From Ligula intestinalis (lineage: Eukaryota; Platyhelminthes; Cestoda; Diphyllobothriidea; Diphyllobothriidae), in the NCBI GenBank assembly GCA_036362985.1, contig JAYGXS010000003.1, positions 70,555,989 to 70,619,988 on the forward strand: a stretch of DNA of 64,000 nt, in the 5' to 3' direction. A program made the position numbers and the translations under genes. Positions 42,831-55,559 of the stretch are shown one piece after another. The first letter of the stretch is position 1, and the number at the start of each line of letters is the position of its first letter. The notes under the pieces were generated by a model, which was given only the letters and a program-made list of their open reading frames with translations, had not been told where the DNA came from and searched no databases.

Positions 42831-44934
42831 GGAGGTATGTCTAATGAACTCATCTACGCATTTTACGTAAAATAACTGCCTCCCCCCAAAAACGCAAGGA
42901 ATTCCCATAGATGGGGATGAGCGGCTCATATCTTCCATGTGGTAGAGTGCAAGAGGTAACGATAAGAAGTAGCCGTTGCAGTTTGACTCTCAGAAATCCG
43001 TGCACAAGCACATCCTGGGCTGAATGTACAATCTGGATGCATTCTTCCAAGCCAAGGTGCTTGGCACCTCGTGATATTCTCAGAATCGGATTAAAAATGC
43101 CGCAGAGGAGTCACATGGAGAGGGAGTCGGCCATCACGCTTACCTGTTGCACGAGAGGTATCGTTTGAAAACATGCTTTCTGTGATGTTTGGCATGGTCG
43201 TGTGTGTGTGATTTAGGCATTGGTGGGAAGAGAGTGAGGCCGACACTCGGCGCCTTTTTCTCCTCACTATAATAAATCTGAATGCGCTTGAATCTATCAC
43301 GGTGCGCTAAAAGCCGTGGCTTGGAGGGTTTGCCAATTGACGGGACAACTCGGGCCCCCTACGTTGCTGCTCCTCTTGTATGCGTGTGTTTTGTGTGTGC
43401 GTATGGGAGGAGAGGGAGGACTGAGATTCAGGCTGCAATGGCTCCCTCTTAATGTGGCCTTTATGGCGCTTCCGCGAAGGCGGGAGCATACCTAGCGAGT
43501 TGGCTGATTCAAGTGTGTGCATGTTAAGTGATCACCGCGCCAGCCATCTATACCCTCCCTCATCCCCGGTCTTATTGACTTTGTCTTCACACCTGATGCG
43601 GAGGTGGGAATGGCGAGCGAGCGGGTAGATACTGCGCGAGTCTGCCTAAACTCCTGTTTTCTCTCGTGCCAGTTCTCTGCGTTGCTCCTGCTTGCTGTCA
43701 CTTTCGTATTGCTTGCCCAGCTCACCTTAGTGTCTGTTGCGGCTTGCTTCAGCGTCTGCTGCGGCTGTTGAATCACGTGGTGCCCATCGTCGAAATCGAA
43801 CGGGGAACTGTCGGTGGGGAGGAGGAGAGCGATGCTGCGATATAGGAGGTTCTTATGGAGACCCGTGTGGCCTAATTGGTCCACCAGTGAGCGAATGTGC
43901 GGACAGCTGAAGCGGGTGCAGGTGCGCCGAGTGATTGGTCCGCATCGGGCACTGGTTCGCCAATCTCTGCCTGATGGATTCGCAAATGACCGATCAGGCC
44001 GATGCGCGATGTGTGTGTGCTTGTGAGGTGGAAATGTGCGCAGGATGGATTAGCGGCTATACATTCAGGTGTGAGTGTGAAGTTGACGCTGGTGGTCGTG
44101 TGGTAGATGGCCAACAAATGCTGTCCCTTTCCACAGCGACCACCAGCGTCATCCGTTTTTGCCGGCGGCTGTTCCCACTTGCTGACCTGAAGACCACTTG
44201 ACCAATCTTCAGTCGCACACACGTACGCACACAGCTTGCATCCCGCGTGCCCAACTGATCATGGTTTCTCAAAAGCCACTTGAACAGGCCAAGCCGCGGC
44301 CACGCGTCAGGGGGCCTCTACAGGCAACATCCCTTAGGATAATTGCAAAACACCCATCACACTCCACTTTAATTCGCTTGACAATCCTGTAAAAGCAGCT
44401 GCCATTATCAAAACACTCAGTCGACACTTTCGGGCACGAGTGGACGCAGTAAGTTCCAGCCCTGGCTTCGCCAGTGGCTACTGCTATCTTAGACAGCAAT
44501 GCCTCTTGCTTTCAACCTGGGATTTGACCTGCTGATTGTAGTGATCCGAGTACCACGACGACTTAAACCGCTACGGTCGCGTTGGTGGAGGGAGAATTAC
44601 TAGTGCGGGACATGGAAGATTTATCGCGCATACGAAGTGTATTAGGATTGTTGGTATTGCGGTGAGCTTCACAATACAAAAGTTCCTTTAAACAAAAGCT
44701 ACTCAGAGATATGGCGCACGTTAGCTCTTTCAGCGATGAACTACGATATAATATATTCCAGTGAAAATCAAAAACGCGCTGCAATATCAAAAATTGACTA
44801 ACCATGTTCTGAAAAATAAAACGGACCTGCAACATGAGTGACTTATAGAAGCCGTCAGGAAAGTGATTATACGACAGAAGCAGCATGTCAGAATGACTCA
44901 CACAATGCCTGCTCTGGGCTCTTGGGACAATTCC
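42831..44934. other. no gene recognised
   Basis: Several frames of 60-130 residues on both strands, none with a known motif. A short perfect inverted repeat is at 44085-44098 and 44137-44150. Confidence 0.25.
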
Positions 44935-45200
44935 CGCATTGATGAACACTCGCGATTCCACCCGGCAGGGTGCGGACGCAGGCAGCGTCCCTGACCGCTG
45001 TGCGGACCGCACGCTCTCACACGGCCCTCATGCTCGAACACCATGTGAGACCGTGTGGCAACTTCCTCTTTACTCTTCTGTACGGAAAACATTGTTCCTA
45101 CCAATCTGGCTTTCCCATGACTTCTCGCATCTCTTAAGGAACCGGGCCTGAAGATCGCAGCTGCCAGGGTTTAACTCACTTTATCGCCTGCGATAGGCCG
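44935..45200 (+). repeat. family M, copy 11
   Basis: The common end is well kept: 'ttctcgcatctcttaaggaaccgggcctgaagatcgcag' (in part), then GGGTTTAACTCACTTTAT and CCTGCGATAG. Confidence 0.6.
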
Positions 45201-46004
45201 ATTGAGTGTGGCGTAAGATGAAGGCTAGTGAGATTGTTGTACTTGCATGCGATTTAGCATACCTTCAGTTTCTTCGTCGCCTACCGGAAGAACGGCAGTG
45301 GAAACCTAGCTTGCTCCCTCACCCCCTACGCTTGAGGTCAGTCAATTCACTTAAACTTACTAATATGATGACTAAGATGCCATTGTAGTCACATTGCGGG
45401 CTGTGAGAAGAATCAGGCAAGCAGTTAGAACAGTGCTATGTCACTGTCAGTTCTCATAGAAGAAAAGCTAATTAAGTAAAGGAAGAGAAGGGTGATTCGA
45501 ATAGAAGACCCCATGGCATGTTCCTAAACCCGGCCTGATATTCTCACGTCTATCAAGTCCTAAACTTTCCATTACCGTCGTGTTGTTGGTTTTATATTTC
45601 ATTTGCTAGACATGCTTAAGGTTTAACTTAGGTTTTCTAATCTGTGGTTTACCCGAACACAGATGTCATGCATCATATACTGGTTTGACCACAATTTTGG
45701 TATTGCGGAACAGTGCTGCCGGTGTTTGGGACTCAAAGGCGTGACTCTTTCACGTATCAAAATCGAGATCCAGAAATTGTGTTATTTGTAGCTCTTTAGA
45801 CTTTAAAATAGCGCCCGGCCAACGACGTACTGTCCAACTTACCGTATCCTTGCTCTCCGTGCATTTAAGAGTTCTGTTACCGTTTAGGCCCCCTTTAAGC
45901 GATCTCTAAAAACCAATAGCCTTGGATCTTGATTCAGGTAGCAGGGATAGACATTTCAGGTCAAATACGAAGGATATACAACAAGGCGGTTTAAAGCAGT
46001 GCTA
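45201..46004. other. no gene recognised
   Basis: Nothing recognised. Confidence 0.25.
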
Positions 46005-46368
46005 GCGGGCTTGTCGTTACTAGCTCCTTACGAAGTGCATATGTGAACGCTCTTCCTGACTATATCAAGTCGAAATGCACTTTGGGAATGCTCACTGCTG
46101 CCGGCCTCTGTAATAGCCAATCACAGGCCACCTCCCACAGGACCTCATATGACGACTGCCGAGCAAACATCACTTCAGACACCGTCCGCTGACTTGCGGT
46201 TGTGCGGCCGTCTGAAAGTCAATATCTTACTGCCTATTCTCCCATTTATTTTGTACAAAATATACTCTTCCTATCATTCTGGCCTTCCCGTATCTTTTTC
46301 TTCTTCTCGAGGGACCGCGCCCGAAGATCACATTTGCCTAGGTTAAAATCACTTAACCCCCTGCGAGA
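46005..46368 (+). repeat. family M, copy 12
   Basis: Third body subtype, marked by 'ccaatcacaggccacctc' and 'gacgactgccgagcaaac', shared with copies 13-15. The hairpin end is at about 46325-46366. Confidence 0.65.
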
Positions 46369-48605
46369 GCCTCTCAAACAAGTTCCTCAGCATTTCATTA
46401 AATTATCCTTGGAGATTTGCTGATAAAGACGGATAAGGCGGGTAGCCGCTTCTGGCTTGGTAACATTTTCCGTGAGCCGTGCTTGTATTTCAGTCCGAGA
46501 ATGCGAGAGATTTGACTCTAAAGTAGTCACCGCGATGGAGAGCTGAAGCCAACTGCGCTTTAGTCCCCTGTGATACACACTAAGGCCTTTTTTGGTTGCA
46601 ACCCGATGCATTCATACTGATAGCAGTGCACGCGCCTTTCTGCAACTCTGAACAGTGTATACTCGAGACACGGTCAAAATCACATTAACAGTCAGCTTTA
46701 TGCCTCCTGTTATTAGACTAGGGTGGCACATTCAACGTGCGTATTTCTGTACATTTTAATTTGACTCCTTGAGCTAGAGCTGTGCTCAGTTGCCTCCTGG
46801 CAAAACTTGTTTAACCCTCAATGAGCATACCGTTTCTTTTGCTTAGGTACGGTTACCCACTGTTTTCTCACAGTGCACTCAGGTGTTACAGTCACATGTG
46901 CACGGCTCGGCATCCTCCGCCCCCCAAACAAAGCTGAGTTTGGTTCACGTTGAGAGTGCCACCGGTGTTGTCGAGAGTTCGTACATTTTTACAAACTAAT
47001 TGAACGCATGTGCTCATTGGAGGCGCTAAATAGATTAAAATTCACATCGTTTCGATTGCACTGTAAGCAGTAAGTCCCACCTGTACAACTTCTATCGATT
47101 TCAAAGGCGAACAGGACCTTAAACCAACTATCGCTTTCCTCCGTCTAAATTTTACCAATCGCGAAGGCGGGTGGGAGCGCAGGCCGTGGATGAGTCTTGT
47201 CGAAAACATACTGAAAGAACCGATTAATACGCTAATCATTGAAGTCGCTCCAAGTGGTATTGGCGTGCTTATTTGAGCCTCAGTGTATAGTTCATCGAGG
47301 CTTTACAAGGCAGGGGTTTCTGTCACGTGCATGACTGCAAATCCCCAACCTACAAAGGAATTCTCTTTCCAAGGTTAATTGATTTAATTTTTTAATAAAT
47401 TTAATTTTGCTACCTCAGTTGAGGCTGAATACAGGCAGGCAAATAATAGGATCAGTATCGTCGGTTGTTGTGAGACAATCATACTCAGGGTGGTTCTACT
47501 TAGACATTTTTTGACGGGGGTCGAATATTGCCATTACGAGTGGAGGCCTCAAACGCGGCTCAACTGACAAACATCAAACAAATGAGGAATTTACTGCAGG
47601 AAGTTTGATCTATGGGGGTGGGAGTGGTAACTAGTGTGACAATGTACGGTTTAAATAAGGGAACGTCGTGAATATGGAGCATGACTTTTAAGTGCGCCAG
47701 TTTAGTTACGAAGCAGCGGACAATTTTGAAAACCGTGTGTCTAAGAAACTGCCATAAAATGTCTAATGAAGCGCTAGCGACCAGGTTAAGTCAGGTCAGG
47801 TGTTTTAAGAGAAATATAAGTAATTAACTTTGAGCTCCCTCTTGGTACAGAACACTAAATGAACAAGTTCCCGAAACTATAGCCAATGGAAAATGACCAT
47901 TTATATCAAATATTAAAAACGAAAAATTGGCGAACATACGTTTGTTTTCAACAATGTTACTTCAGTTCCTTTAATTTATATTGAAGTGTAACCAAGTAAA
48001 ATATGCATACAGAAGAAAAATGCTTGTGGGTGCAGAGGTTCGGCTTTCGTTACCTGATTATTAGATTATTCATTAAATTAATTAATGATTGTTCAATACT
48101 TGATCTGCACGTCCTACTAAAGAATCACATCGTCTTTCTGGGTTTCATTGCAGATCGATTTTTCATGGGGCGCCAACGCGCCTATCGAAAACAATCTCAG
48201 CATTAATGCCGAAAACAAATGACTAATTGGAGCCGCATTATAGGTCCCTGTCCCAGTTCTTTTTGTTCCACTTAAAGTTGAGCGTCATATTTCCACACTG
48301 CAGTGCTGTCACAAAATACTTGAATCAACAAAGAGCATATTTATGCCGACCGAAAAAGCGTCAGTTGGTTGCTGTTTATACTAAATTAAACTATGTTTAG
48401 CTAAACCCTGTGCATTTTTTACTCGAGGACTGTATATTTTAGCCTGGAGTTTTTTGGTTTGATTGCTAGCTTGTACTGCTGTAAAGAGAGAGTTAAAAGT
48501 TAGGAAAATGAGTTTTACATATTTTGCATCTTCTAAAGGATTAAATTATGGTTGTTTTTGACATCGCGCTTTTCAGCCGTTTTGTTGGCTATCGTATAAA
48601 TTCAG
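46369..48605. other. no gene recognised
   Basis: No recognisable coding sequence or repeat copy. Confidence 0.25.
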
Positions 48606-48810
48606 CGCACTCTGGAAAATCATGTCAAAATTGGGAGTTCCGGAACAATTACCTCCGATCGTAAGACAATTTAGGACTCGTGTCACAGACAAGGAGGCAC
48701 TCGCCAAACGAGTGTTCGCAGAGACCAACGGGGAGAGGCAGGGCTGCCTACCCGCCCACACTCGCTTCTGTCTCATATTCGCTGCTATGCTGATAGACGC
48801 TTAGGGTGAA
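48606..48810 (+). pseudogene. RTE-like LINE reverse transcriptase fragment
   Basis: The plus-strand frame 'ALWKIMSKLGVPEQLPPIVRQF' leads to 'ETNGERQGCLPAHTRFCLIFAAMLIDA', the fingers/palm stretch (usually N-G-x-x-Q-G-C-x-x-x-P) just before the catalytic YxDD block of RTE-like elements. Ends at a stop; too short to function. Confidence 0.65.
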
Positions 48811-51629
48811 AAGCCGCCGTGGAACAACATAAACTACCGAGCCGCCGAGAATATCTGTCACACAAAAGTACATTCGAGAATATTCACGATCAACGCCTAT
48901 GGCCTAATTTTGTCGGAATGACTGCGTGCTTAACACTAAAACGGAAAAGGACATGCAGTAGAGTGTGGCCACATTCTTTTCCGGCTGCTAAACTTTGGTC
49001 TGACCACAACCAACCGTTGTCAAACGGGGACTGCAGTGTCAGCTGAACTTGCTTCACATTAGCCGACAAATTTGCGTAGCGGCATGGGGTGCCTCTATAC
49101 ACCCTTTTCTGCGACTGCCTTTGATGATGGTTTCGAGAGAGAATCCGAAAATTTGGGCCAATATATTACTAGTTCCAGCGATCGCATCTTCTCCTTCTAA
49201 ACTGCTTCCTGGAATTGGATTATTAGCTCCTCTCAGGCGTGTCAATGCCAGTAATACTTATGTGGAGGACAGATGCTTGGCAAAGAAACAAAAAAGGATA
49301 AGTGTCACGCAATCACCAAAACTCCGTTCCAAGTGTTCCACAGTTCTGAATAGTCAGAAAAAGGAACGCGAAACCTCCTTCGACTGTCAGGGGTGTCGAT
49401 GTTACGCAACCTACATGACTCTACTAAGGTGATCGCAAATCAGGAGTGGCCAACTCTTCGGATGAAGGAAGAAGGAACGCACAGAGTTTCAGTCTCATTA
49501 CTATTGTCAGTCCTTTCACTTTGGGCTGAATCATCTTTATTAGATTTTCTCTCCTGTGTGTTGAGGTTGCAGTGTCAGCTTAAAATAATTTGCCTGGTCC
49601 TGTCAACGCGATATCATTCATTCTGACTGCGATATGAGCACTTTGAATACTTGCAGATGAAGATAGAAAAAAATGCCGGAGCCAGGCACATTGTCGTCAC
49701 CTCTCAGAACAAACAGCAGGGCAAAGGTAGTTTAATTGAAGGAGAATATGTACCCTATGCTCCAACATTCTGTCGTACGAAGTCGGTGTTATTAGACATC
49801 TTGTGAGTGGAAAAATAGAAAAGGCATTGAAGAAAATTTGTAGACTTACAGTATTGCGACTCCTGCAAGCAACTTGTGTAAGTTTGTAAAGGTTTGATTA
49901 TTTCTCCCATACCAGCGAGAAAGCATTTACGAAAACTTATAAATAATAATCCGCAACATCAGGCACATTAAGTACCTCAAAGAATTATAAGAAGAACTAA
50001 GTGGTTGTTTAAAAAAATATTTTTCGATAATTTCCAAGTTGTGAAGGCATCAAAAATAGCTATAAATAAGAACAATGAATTCAGATATTTTGTTGAGTAT
50101 AAAACTTAAAGCAACGACTTTCTTTCTATAAAAAAACTTGTCTTCAGTCAAAATATTTTGCATACATGGTAATGAGTTGATAACTAGTTATTTAATATCA
50201 CGGAATAAAGTCTTTTTTCATTTGGCTAGTTTTCGGTGACTTCATTGATAAGTTGATAAATTGCGCTTCTGTTCGACTTTTACATCAAAACTTTTAAAAT
50301 AAGATATAACTAAACAGCAGTAACAGAAAAAACGAGCTTTTGAATATAACTTCCTATGCTGATGGTCATGTAGATCAAATGTGGAAATGCTTCAAAACAG
50401 CACACCACATTTTAGAGCATAAAACATGTCTGATAGATAAAATGCATATTGTTATACCTAAGATTAAAAAAACTTTTCATAATAGGTTACCTCTTTAAAA
50501 ACGTGCTTTTATTGGATATTAAGCTAACGAAATTTTGTGTAAATTAACTTTTTCTAGGGTAACGTCACAGTGAAATTGGAGACTTTTGACAATTTCTTTA
50601 ATTTACCAGAAGAAAAACGATCAAATTTGACTGGAGATGAAAGAACCTACCTTTCTCTTCATAACAGATTGCTTTTCGCTTAAAGGCTTTTATTCCACGA
50701 CCCGTAATAAGCGTGCAAATGCAGAAAAAACAGTCTATATATGTGACCATTTTTTAAAATACTTATTATTCTTCTGTCAGTTCCGTTTCTAAATAACGCT
50801 TGAACGGAACTTCTTGTTTACAAAAAGTATATTTATACCTGACCTAAATGCAAGGAGGCCTTCTTTAATTCTCCTTCGCGGTAACATGTATGACAAGGTT
50901 TGGTTATGAGCAAGGTCAGCTGTGAGGTTTAAAGAAAACGGACGAGACGTTTTTGTTACTGTATTTTGTGCAAAATATTCAGAGAATAGCGAAATATTAT
51001 TTTTATAACTTTTATTGCTGCTTGTTTCAGAAAAAAATGCGATTCCTTAAACCTCGCTTCACTTCCATTTGACCAACTTCTCACAAAATTTCCCAGTTCT
51101 GGAAAGTATTATTACTCCACCTTTTTTACTTATAATGAAATTCTTCCACAGCGCAATGTATATTAGAAGAAAGTTTGATTCTGTCTTTCGTTATAGCATA
51201 GGGAATTCCTTTAGCATAAACTTACTCATTATTTAGCCAAAATGAGTGCATTTTTCCCCTCATTAATTTTAACTTAGAGAGCAGTTTCCAAAAATAAAGC
51301 CCTTCTTATTATTTAATCCACTCAGTTGATCAAAATAACCTGTCCATACATACGCTAAACTACCAAGTTAAATTTCGTCATGAAAGTTGTTTGCAGGACT
51401 CGCAGGACTGTACCTGTAACGTGATAAAGAGTGGTTGAATGTGTTTACCGCGGCCGCTATATAGCCACAAACCAAAGCACATAAATCGAAACAAAACAGC
51501 AAAAAACGGCATTTAATAAATAAGAGGTATTTGAATAAACCGGCAAACCCAAGTTTGTGACAGCCCAGGAACCAGCGGGAGGAATAAATAAAGTGCATAT
51601 GGCAGTAATTGAAGTACATTTCATTGCTT
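48811..51629. other. no gene recognised; AT-rich core 49.6-51.6 kb
   Basis: At 49125-49200 a diverged PLE lineage B end is visible (TTGATGATGGTTTC, GAATCCGAAA, GATCGCATCTTCTCC). The AT-rich remainder shows no frame over 90 residues and no familiar repeat. Confidence 0.35.
49118..49200 (+). repeat. diverged PLE lineage B end with near-complete hammerhead-like core
   Basis: GCCT, then TTGATGA, an extra T, GGTTTC/GAATCC stem II (one mismatch) and GAAA. It differs from the canonical 5' core only at the first base, and so shows what the eroded lineage B cores probably once were. Confidence 0.5.
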
Positions 51630-51683
51630 CATCCCCGGAAGAGGAGTAAGAAGAGACGATTTCTGGGACCGAAGTTTATTTTG

Positions 51684-51723
51684 GCTGACGTTTCAAAAGA
51701 GTGCTCGCCTCCATCGTCAGAGC
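51684..51723 (-). ncRNA. hammerhead-like motif, lineage C left arm
   Basis: Minus strand: GCT, CTGACGA, extra T, GGAGG with CTTTT as stem II (wobble pairs), GAAAC, GTC, AGC. Core blocks intact and stem I is 3 bp. Confidence 0.55.
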
Positions 51724-52176
51724 GTGGTGTCTGTACTCCTGTTCGCGTCAGATGAATGTGTCTGACCAGTAGCTTTGCCTAATGCCTATGTGTCAATCGA
51801 TTACACCAATCGATTTTCGTGGCTGTTTGAATTGAGCGCGCTAGAAAGTTCGTCCTAGACTGGCACACTAAAGAGAGCCATGGACCTTCATCCCGTCTAC
51901 CAAGCGCTCCGCAAAAGGCTAACATTAGCTCAGAACGGAGCAATAGGTCGGGCGGAGAGAGATGAGCAGGACCGACAGCCGGCAGCCACGACCAAAGAGA
52001 GTGGAAACGCTCACGAGACAGAAAAGACTTGACACAGCTCATGAAGCCGCCCGTGAGGGCGCGAGCAATTCAAGCGGCCACAAAAATCGATCGGTGCAAT
52101 CGATTGACACATGGGCATTAGGCAAAGCTACTGGCCGGACACATTCATCTGACGCGGACAGGAGTTCAGACATCAC

Positions 52177-52216
52177 GCTCTGATGATGGAAGCGAGCACT
52201 CTTTTGAAACGTCAGC
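52177..52216 (+). ncRNA. hammerhead-like motif, lineage C right arm
   Basis: Plus strand: GCT, CTGATGA (52180-52186), extra T, GGAAG/CTTTT stem II, GAAAC (52206-52210), GTC, AGC. Compared with the left arm, A-to-G changes in stem II keep pairing by wobble. ACGT between GAAA and the cleavage site is self-complementary, as needed for dimer-type minimal stem III. Confidence 0.58.
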
Positions 52217-52273
52217 CAAAATACACTTCGGTCCAAGAAATCGTCTCTTCTTCTTCTTCCTCTTCCGGGGATG

Positions 52274-52744
52274 ACGAAAGGAATATTTTATCTGGACCTC
52301 AAATTTTTTCAGCATTCCAGTATTCCAGCATAATTTTGCACCTTTTCGGCGGTGCCGCACTGATTTAAATCGCAAAAAGAAGGGATTTTGCCACTAAGCA
52401 AATAGTTCCGAAGACGACCTGGTGTGCCAGTGTCGAAAATTTACAATACATTTTGTTCGTGTTTCCCGAAGAATCTCTTCTATCAAAGTTCTACAACTTT
52501 TCATCACTGCATATCCTATTTCTCCACACACAAAACCACTAATAACACTGGTCCCATACAACCGAATGCTAGGGCTTGGCGTACACAAAGTGCACTACTC
52601 AAACTACCTTTGCTAACGACAGAATTGAAAAGCTAGTAACAGGGGTAAGTGCACTATATTCAGACTGGGTACGGCGAGGACGCCAGGCCGGTGCATGGGG
52701 CAGCGTTGCCTTCAGGAAGGTGATTTATCGATTAACTGTTGGGA
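52274..52744. other. no gene recognised
   Basis: Nothing recognised. Confidence 0.25.
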
Positions 52745-54190
52745 CATAGAGAGCCGTGACTGACTGGCCACTTTAACGGGTATCTGCTTGCCAAGCGGAA
52801 CACGAATGTGGGGGCGTTACGGTTCTACTGAATTTGAACGAAACGTCCGAAGCTGACTAGGGCATGTGTATGAGATCCAAGTAGTGTTGTGGCCAGCTTG
52901 CGTGGGCGGCGTTAGGTCTCTAAGGCCCGTACGATAACGTGGTAAAGTCTGAGAATTGATAAAGTGCATGGCCAATACCTGGTGTCCAATAAGGACTGGC
53001 GGCTTCTGTCGCTACATCACTATTCACTGGTGTTGAGTTGTTCAGGAGGCCAAACCTATACAACAGGGATTTTTCAGTCGAAATGAAAAGCACACTGCAT
53101 TTCCGAAAGTCCTCTGCTACCTGGAAATTTAAACGGACCCGGATTGGCTTTCAAATCATTTCAAAATACCTCTTCAGGGAAACTGAAAGCCATCTGCTCA
53201 AATTCTGCAATTCATATGCATAGGATAAATTACTCCACTCTAAACAATGTAAACATTGAAAATTACTATTTTGTTTATCTGTTAGGTAACCCCGGCATGA
53301 CTTTGCAAGAAGAGATGCACTCAAGCGCCCATAGTCTATCAGTCGTTTGAATGCATCTGAAGCCAAATAGTCTGCAACTTCAAGACCCATTTGGTTTTGC
53401 ATTCAAGAAGTTAATAAACCAGGAATTAATAAAATTCTATCTTAACTTAACAGCAGTTAACATTCTCTGTGACATGGAGTTTGCCTAGCATAAATCAAAG
53501 AATTATAAGAAGTGTACGAGTCATGCGCCTTTTCACTTTCTGCACACCAATTCCGAGAACACAGCACACATCGGCAAGATCCTCGCGCTGAAAGTGTATC
53601 TCCTTACACAAGTAAACTATGCTCACTTTGCCAATTAAAATAAAACGGAAGACGCAATGGATTAGGGTACATATGACAATTTACTTTTTGACATTGGTTA
53701 CGAGCGAGTGAAAAATAGAGAGTCCAAGGCAAGTCTATTATCACTTCAAACTAACTCGCGCGTAAGTCACTGCGTTCATTTTCCATCTGCTTGTGGTGGA
53801 CATCGTCGGAATCGACGATCGAACTGCAGTGCCTAGCTCCACACGAAGTGCGCTTGTGAAAGGTCGTTGGGAAAAGATCAGGTCAAAGTGCATTTTGGGC
53901 ATGCTTGCCGCTTCCGTCCCCTGGAAGAGCCAATCACAGGCCGACTCACACAGGACCTTATGTGACGACTGCCGACCAGAAATGACTTCAGACGCCGCCC
54001 GCTGGCTTGCGGTTGTGCGGTAGTGTGATAGTCAGTTTTTTTACTGCCCATTCTCCAATTTATTCTGTACAGAATATACTCTTCCTAACAGTCTGACCTT
54101 CCCATGACTTCTCTCTTCTCCTAAGGAACCGGGCCTGGAGGATCGCAGCCGTTAAGGGTTAACCTTATTTGCCTTAACACTCTGCGATAA
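52745..54190 (+). repeat. tandem duplication, unit 1
   Basis: About 1.45 kb whose order of landmarks ('gactgactggcc', 'gggggcgttacgg', 'ctacatcactattca', 'tttttcagtcga', then a family M copy) is repeated at 54432-55945. Many differences, so the duplication is old. Confidence 0.7.
53800..54190 (+). repeat. family M, copy 13 (inside tandem unit 1)
   Basis: Same subtype as copy 12. The common end (TGTACAGAATATACTCTTCC; 'aggaaccgggcctggaggatcgcag'; CTGCGATAA) is well kept. Confidence 0.65.
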
Positions 54191-54544
54191 AACTGTCGGT
54201 AGGTATAGCAATCTTCCGCAACATCCCTCTCAAATACCTGAGCCCGTTGGCATGACGAAATCAAGAAAACAGGTGGCAGTTGCCTGTTCTTTCCGCCGAC
54301 GCCCTTAAGTGCATGGGGGGTCCCCACCACCTTAACGACTATAATCCTGCGGGAGTCACCGCGTTGCTTCAGCTTGCCGCGGCTCATGGTGGATATCGCC
54401 GAGAGCAATGGTCGAACTGTCCGGACACTAGATAGCCGTTACTGACTGGCCCGCCTGGCCACTTCAGCGGGTCTCTGCGTTCCAGGCAATAAACGACTAT
54501 GGGGGCGTTACGGTCCTACTGAATTTGTACAATGTTATTGCCGA

Positions 54545-54690
54545 ATAAATGAAAAGGTTCGCGCTCCAGGTATCTGCATGGATAAGGAAGAAGCATTGTC
54601 GAGCACCGGACCAATAGGTTTATTGTCCTGAGCTTTCGAACTCTTGCATAAAATGTTATTTGCTTCTCTAAACACAGCAAAAAAACGGCT
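54545..54690 (-). repeat. possible PLE end fragment (lineage E)
   Basis: Minus strand reads GAGTTCGAAAGCTCAGGAC, then AATAAA and a terminus with GCTTCTTCC. This echoes the GAAA-palindrome-NUC-AGG, AATAAA, CTTCTTC order of the other PLE ends, but no CUGANGA block was found. It is absent from unit 1 of the duplication, so it inserted later. Confidence 0.4.
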
Positions 54691-55559
54691 GTAGCCGTGC
54701 AAACTAGTTGACTAGGTTATGTGTATGAAATCCAAATAGTTTTGTTGCCAGCTTGCGTAGGCGGTATCGGGTCTCTGAGGCGCGGTAAACTCGGAGAGTT
54801 GATAAAGTACAAGGCCAAAATTTGGTGCCAAATAAGGAGATATAACCACTGTCACTACATCACTATTCATTGATGTTTAGTTCTTCAGGAGGTCAAACTT
54901 ATACAACGTGGATTTTTCAGTCGAATCGAAAAATACAGTGCATTTACCAGTGTCCCCTCCTGCGTGGAAGCTATGTGGACATTTAAAATTACGTTTTTGC
55001 TGAAATTAAAGGTTGCTCAGGCACGGCTTTGGACGAAGAGATACGTTCCAGTGTCCGTAATGCATCATTCACTAAAATACATCTTACTTGGTCCTGAAGT
55101 CAAATCTTCCGTGACCTAAAGGCCCATTTGTTTTGCATTCAAGAAGAGCTCGATCTGATAAAGTTAATAAACCATAACTTGCTAGAATGCGAACTTTACT
55201 TGACAGCAGTTAGTATTTTTTGTGACAAGGTGTTTGCCCGGTTTAAATCCTAGAATTTGAAGAACGTTACGAGCTGTGTTTTTCTATTTCTGTACACCAA
55301 TTCAGAGAACACAACACACCCCCGTGAGACCCTGTCCCCGAAGTTGTCTCTCCTTAGGCGACTCAATTATGCTCGCTTTTCCTGTTAAAAAATGGAAGTC
55401 ACAATGGATTAAAGTACATATGACAATTCAAATTCCTGGCACTGGGTACGGGCAAGTGAAAGAAGAGAAAGCCTACGAAAATCTTTCATCACTTAAAACT
55501 AACCCACGGGCAAGCCATTGCGTTCGTTTTCGACCTGCCCGTGGTGGAAATCTTCGGAA

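Larger units (their letters stand above)
51631..52273 (+). mobile_element. PLE lineage C copy inside a 640-bp inverted repeat
   Basis: Arms of about 200 bp (51631-51835 and 52065-52273) are inverted copies extending to the outermost ccccgg. Between them a plus-strand frame starting near 51880 ('MDLHPVYQALRKRL') resembles the extreme C-terminus of PLE proteins. Both arms carry hammerhead-like motifs facing outward, the right one in coding sense. The arrangement is the same as in the lineage D copy. Confidence 0.68.
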
